Shown: positions 6,093 to 8,073 of the stretch, piece by piece | How positions within the stretch are numbered: position 1 is the first letter of the stretch | How the letters are laid out: the number at the start of each line of letters is the position of its first letter | From: Candidatus Zixiibacteriota bacterium | GTDB lineage: Bacteria > Zixibacteria > MSB-5A5 > WJJR01 | NCBI GenBank assembly: GCA_020058315.1 | Contig: JAGVEK010000100.1 | Span: 1-8,073, forward strand | DNA: 8,073 nt | Reading direction: 5' to 3' | Translations under genes and position numbers: made by a program | The notes under the pieces: model-generated | Told to the model about the DNA's origin: nothing | The model's database searches: none | What the model saw: the letters and a program-made list of their open reading frames with translations, nothing else

Positions 6093-6122
6093 TTGACGCG
6101 GTCGGGTGGGCTGGGGTATCAT
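6093..6122 (+). promoter_or_regulatory. Promoter of the lipoprotein gene
   Basis: TTGACG (6093-6098) and TATCAT (6117-6122) are separated by 18 bases, each one or two changes from the sigma-70 consensus. Transcription would start near 6129, about 56 bases before the ATG at 6185. It is the best promoter match in the window and sits at the expected distance from a clear gene start. Confidence 0.6.
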
Positions 6123-6135
6123 GACGGTCTTATGT

Positions 6136-6151
6136 GCCGTCAACTGACGGC
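6136..6151. promoter_or_regulatory. Dyad GCCGTCA-AC-TGACGGC, candidate operator or leader hairpin
   Basis: Two perfect seven-base arms flank a two-base centre. It begins about seven bases after the predicted start of the lipoprotein transcript, a usual place for a repressor site. As RNA it would form a six-base stem with loop AACT. The same half-sites, further apart, occur at 4150-4177. Confidence 0.45.
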
Positions 6152-6155
6152 CAGA

Positions 6156-6175
6156 CATGACCATATCATGGAGGA
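6156..6175 (+). promoter_or_regulatory. Ribosome binding site with an abutting small inverted repeat
   Basis: GGAGGA (6170-6175) lies nine bases before the lipoprotein ATG and fixes that start. CATGA (6156-6160) and TCATG (6166-6170) form a five-base inverted repeat whose last base is the first of the Shine-Dalgarno. A fold here could tune translation, but the stem is short and weak. Confidence 0.55.
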
Positions 6176-6184
6176 CAAACGTCG

Positions 6185-7912
6185 ATGACACGCACAAAAG
6201 CCCTGGTGGGGGCCATTCTCGTCGCCATCATTTTGGCTGGTTGTTTGATCAAGGGGCCAGAACCAGTGCCACCGTACTACTCCAACATTCGGATTTATCC
6301 GTCATCCAATGACCGCCCTCCCATGGGTCTGGAGCCTGCCCCGGCCGGTCAAATTTACCAGTTCTGGTTACTTGATTATGTGTTTGTCCCAGCCGAGAAT
6401 ACGATCCGTGTGACGGGTCTGATCCCTTCGAAGCGATTCCAATGGAATTCTGAGTATTTCTTTGCGATCAGTGATTCGGGCGAGACTCTCGGCATTACAG
6501 CCGATCGCGGCTTGGATTTGGGTGTCAATGTTTTCGATCATACGGGCATGGCTGTGAGTGTTGAACCCTTGGTCGACCTCGAGCCCGATTCCATTAACGG
6601 GCCGATAATCCTGTTCGGTGAACTCCACGTTTTCGCCCAGATGAATTTGATGCTGGACTTGGGGACACCCATTGTGCCAACAGGAAATGCTCCCTGCGAG
6701 TTCAGTCTGGCAGCGCCATCGTACCTAAGCTCAGGGCCGTCCTCTGGGGCATGCTGGCGTGACTCGAGCGAAGGCATGGGGATCTGGTTTGCCAGTCTCG
6801 ACGTCGTCGACCGTGAGATCAGCGATACAATCGCCATCTGCATGGAAGACACATGCCCTCGCGGCAGCGGTCAGATCGACTGCCGTAAAGCCCTTGCGTG
6901 CTATTCCGACGGCAGAGCGAAGGGGACGCAGTTTGGGATGAAGTATGTTGAAGGGACGAGGAATGTTCGGGCGCCGGGGTATTTATTGTGGATCAACCCC
7001 AGTCAGCCGGAGAGTTCGTTCTGCAATTTCGACGCGGTCTTCATCAACCAGGAACCCGATCTGACATTCCGCAATGGTGCGCCGGAACATGTCGCCGACA
7101 AGATGGGACCACAGATCGCGCTGGGCGAGAGACCAATCATCCAGGACGGCCAGACGGTTGGATACATCTATCTTAAGGAGGACACAACCGGATGGGTTGA
7201 TACCTGTTATCTGCGGATCGACATACCGGAAAGCACGCACTGCACGAGCGACACGTTTGCGTTCGCGCCATTCAACGACACCAACGTAATCGCCCGGACG
7301 TTCATATTCAGCTGGGCGGATACCACTTTTTCATCGAGCCTTCGTTCTCTCGCACAACCGCCGGAATTCATTGGCGGAACTCGGTTGATGACTGACTTCC
7401 TCAATCTCGAGTACGAGGCCTGGGTCATCTTCGACAGCGCTGGTTCGACGACCAAGCCTATCTCGCTGGGAAGATTCGTCGACAAGAATGCCTTGGACCG
7501 CAGCAATACACACTTCGATACGCAGGCTCTCGATCCACGTTTCCGTTTTCCCGGTGAGGACCTTCTGCATGGCATCAACCGAATCGGATTGCCCTCCAGC
7601 AATCTCGATCTGCTGTCCCTGCTTCCGGACAAGAGAGTGAAAATCTGGATCACCCTGGAACCACGCAATGCGGATTGGGCTCCGGACGAGCCATACCGGC
7701 AGTTGATCATGTACTCGGCGGATCTCGTCACCGATACGGGACTCGCACAGAATCTTTTCCTGTGTGGGCGTCGCGGCGAACAGGGTGCGACGGCACCGCC
7801 TGTTTATTCACTTCCATTGACTTTCAAAGAAGTCAGTGCGACCAGTGCGAGCCTGAACGAAGGGCATAACTGGCCCACGATGCGCATCGTTTTTCGCCCT
7901 CCAAACAAGTAA
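6185..7912 (+). CDS. Lipoprotein with two anti-sigma-K (RskA)-like modules
   Basis: A 575-residue protein exported and lipid-anchored at C20: residues 1-19 form a lipoprotein signal peptide with lipobox LAGC. The start is fixed by GGAGGA nine bases upstream. It appears to carry two diverged copies of one module. Module 1 runs from YQFWLLD (58-64) to VSVEPLVDLEP (124-134) and ILFGEL (142-147). Module 2 runs from YEAWVIFD (410-417) to ITLEPRN (489-495) and LIMYSADL (507-514). The pattern Y-x-x-W, EP, then P...IL resembles the extracytoplasmic domain of RskA anti-sigma factors; this likeness is my inference. The middle part (about 160-400) is unassigned and holds most of the ten further cysteines, which could form disulphides. 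No cytoplasmic sigma-binding region is present, so it is not a normal anti-sigma factor. It is transcribed alone, with its own promoter and terminator. Confidence 0.85.
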   Translation: MTRTKALVGAILVAIILAGCLIKGPEPVPPYYSNIRIYPSSNDRPPMGLEPAPAGQIYQFWLLDYVFVPAENTIRVTGLIPSKRFQWNSEYFFAISDSGETLGITADRGLDLGVNVFDHTGMAVSVEPLVDLEPDSINGPIILFGELHVFAQMNLMLDLGTPIVPTGNAPCEFSLAAPSYLSSGPSSGACWRDSSEGMGIWFASLDVVDREISDTIAICMEDTCPRGSGQIDCRKALACYSDGRAKGTQFGMKYVEGTRNVRAPGYLLWINPSQPESSFCNFDAVFINQEPDLTFRNGAPEHVADKMGPQIALGERPIIQDGQTVGYIYLKEDTTGWVDTCYLRIDIPESTHCTSDTFAFAPFNDTNVIARTFIFSWADTTFSSSLRSLAQPPEFIGGTRLMTDFLNLEYEAWVIFDSAGSTTKPISLGRFVDKNALDRSNTHFDTQALDPRFRFPGEDLLHGINRIGLPSSNLDLLSLLPDKRVKIWITLEPRNADWAPDEPYRQLIMYSADLVTDTGLAQNLFLCGRRGEQGATAPPVYSLPLTFKEVSATSASLNEGHNWPTMRIVFRPPNK

Positions 7913-7940
7913 CCGGCTGCTTTGCTCCGCTAAAGCTCAG

Positions 7941-7968
7941 GGCCCGCGGGAAACCGCGGGCCTTTTTT
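7941..7968 (+). terminator. Intrinsic terminator of the lipoprotein gene
   Basis: A perfect nine-base stem, GGCCCGCGG / CCGCGGGCC, with the stable tetraloop GAAA is followed directly by six T residues. It begins 29 bases after the lipoprotein stop. On the opposite strand no T run follows, so it acts in the rightward direction only. Confidence 0.95.
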
Positions 7969-8073
7969 GTTCTGCCCGGCTCCGTCATGGCTTGTCTCTG
8001 ATACAGGAATTGGAGAAGTGGATCAGCCACTGGCTGACGCCCGGCCACGGGCAATTGTGTGCAACAGATTTCA

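Larger units (their letters stand above)
5645..6184. other. 540-base divergent intergenic region with several candidate control elements
   Basis: This gap separates the leftward methyltransferase from the rightward lipoprotein. Frames across it read as low-quality, Arg/Gly/Pro-rich sequence without ribosome binding sites, so I call no gene. It contains two overlapping hairpins (5685-5721), a possible minus-strand promoter (5865-5896), CCACGG repeats (5857-5921), a GTCTGAGGG direct repeat (6013-6041), the lipoprotein promoter (6093-6122) and a dyad in its leader (6136-6151). Confidence 0.6.

Noticed and set aside
5712..6197. 161-residue minus-strand frame in the divergent intergenic region
   Set aside because: Composition is Arg/Pro/Gly-rich and irregular, no ribosome binding site is present, and it runs across the lipoprotein promoter and start.
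7833..8054. 73-residue minus-strand frame at the right edge
   Set aside because: It overlaps the lipoprotein 3' end and the intrinsic terminator and has no recognisable content.
7969..8073. Plus-strand frame open from the terminator to the right edge
   Set aside because: About 105 bases only, with no ATG and ribosome binding site pair; a gene cannot be claimed without sequence beyond the edge.
1..8073. CRISPR array, transposase, integrase, toxin-antitoxin pair or phage defence genes
   Set aside because: No regularly spaced repeats and no protein with the motifs of these systems were found on either strand.

Overview
The window looks like a GC-rich (about 58-60% by eye) bacterial chromosome segment with no phage, transposon, CRISPR or RNA gene that I can support. 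The best taxonomic hint is the C-terminal dockerin of the large secreted peptidase. Its repeats have the style GDLNGDGVVDILDV / ENGDCVVDVMDV and run into a short Pro/Gly/Cys tail. That style is familiar from uncultured FCB-group bacteria such as candidate division Zixibacteria. The placement is an inference from motif style, not a search result.

Layout: from the left edge to about 5.6 kb every supported gene is on the minus strand. In transcription order (right to left) these are: a class I SAM-dependent methyltransferase (GTG start at 5644); a single-pass membrane protein just behind it; an orphan 56-residue protein (start at 3999) with a good Shine-Dalgarno sequence; a 917-residue secreted M28-family metallopeptidase with two fibronectin-like domains and a dockerin (start at 3431); and, 71 bases later, the first 202 codons of a paralogue of that peptidase, cut by the window edge. 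The left-edge gene has no stop inside the window and is easy to miss. Facing right, from 6185, is a 575-residue lipoprotein with its own promoter, a strong ribosome binding site and a textbook intrinsic terminator.

The peptidases and the lipoprotein act outside the cytoplasm; the methyltransferase is probably cytoplasmic. I see no evidence that all of these genes form one pathway. The tandem peptidases probably form one transcription unit, and the methyltransferase and membrane protein another. The lipoprotein appears to carry two diverged copies of a module resembling the extracytoplasmic domain of anti-sigma-K (RskA) factors.

The non-coding parts hold more structure than expected. The lipoprotein leader carries a dyad (GCCGTCA-AC-TGACGGC) just after its predicted transcription start, and the same half-sites recur, 14 bases apart, at 4150-4177. 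Two overlapping, mutually exclusive hairpins lie upstream of the methyltransferase. Two back-to-back hairpins lie between the small orphan gene and the peptidase promoter. The last 105 bases, after the terminator, hold nothing I can assign; one plus-strand frame is open to the right edge but has no convincing start.
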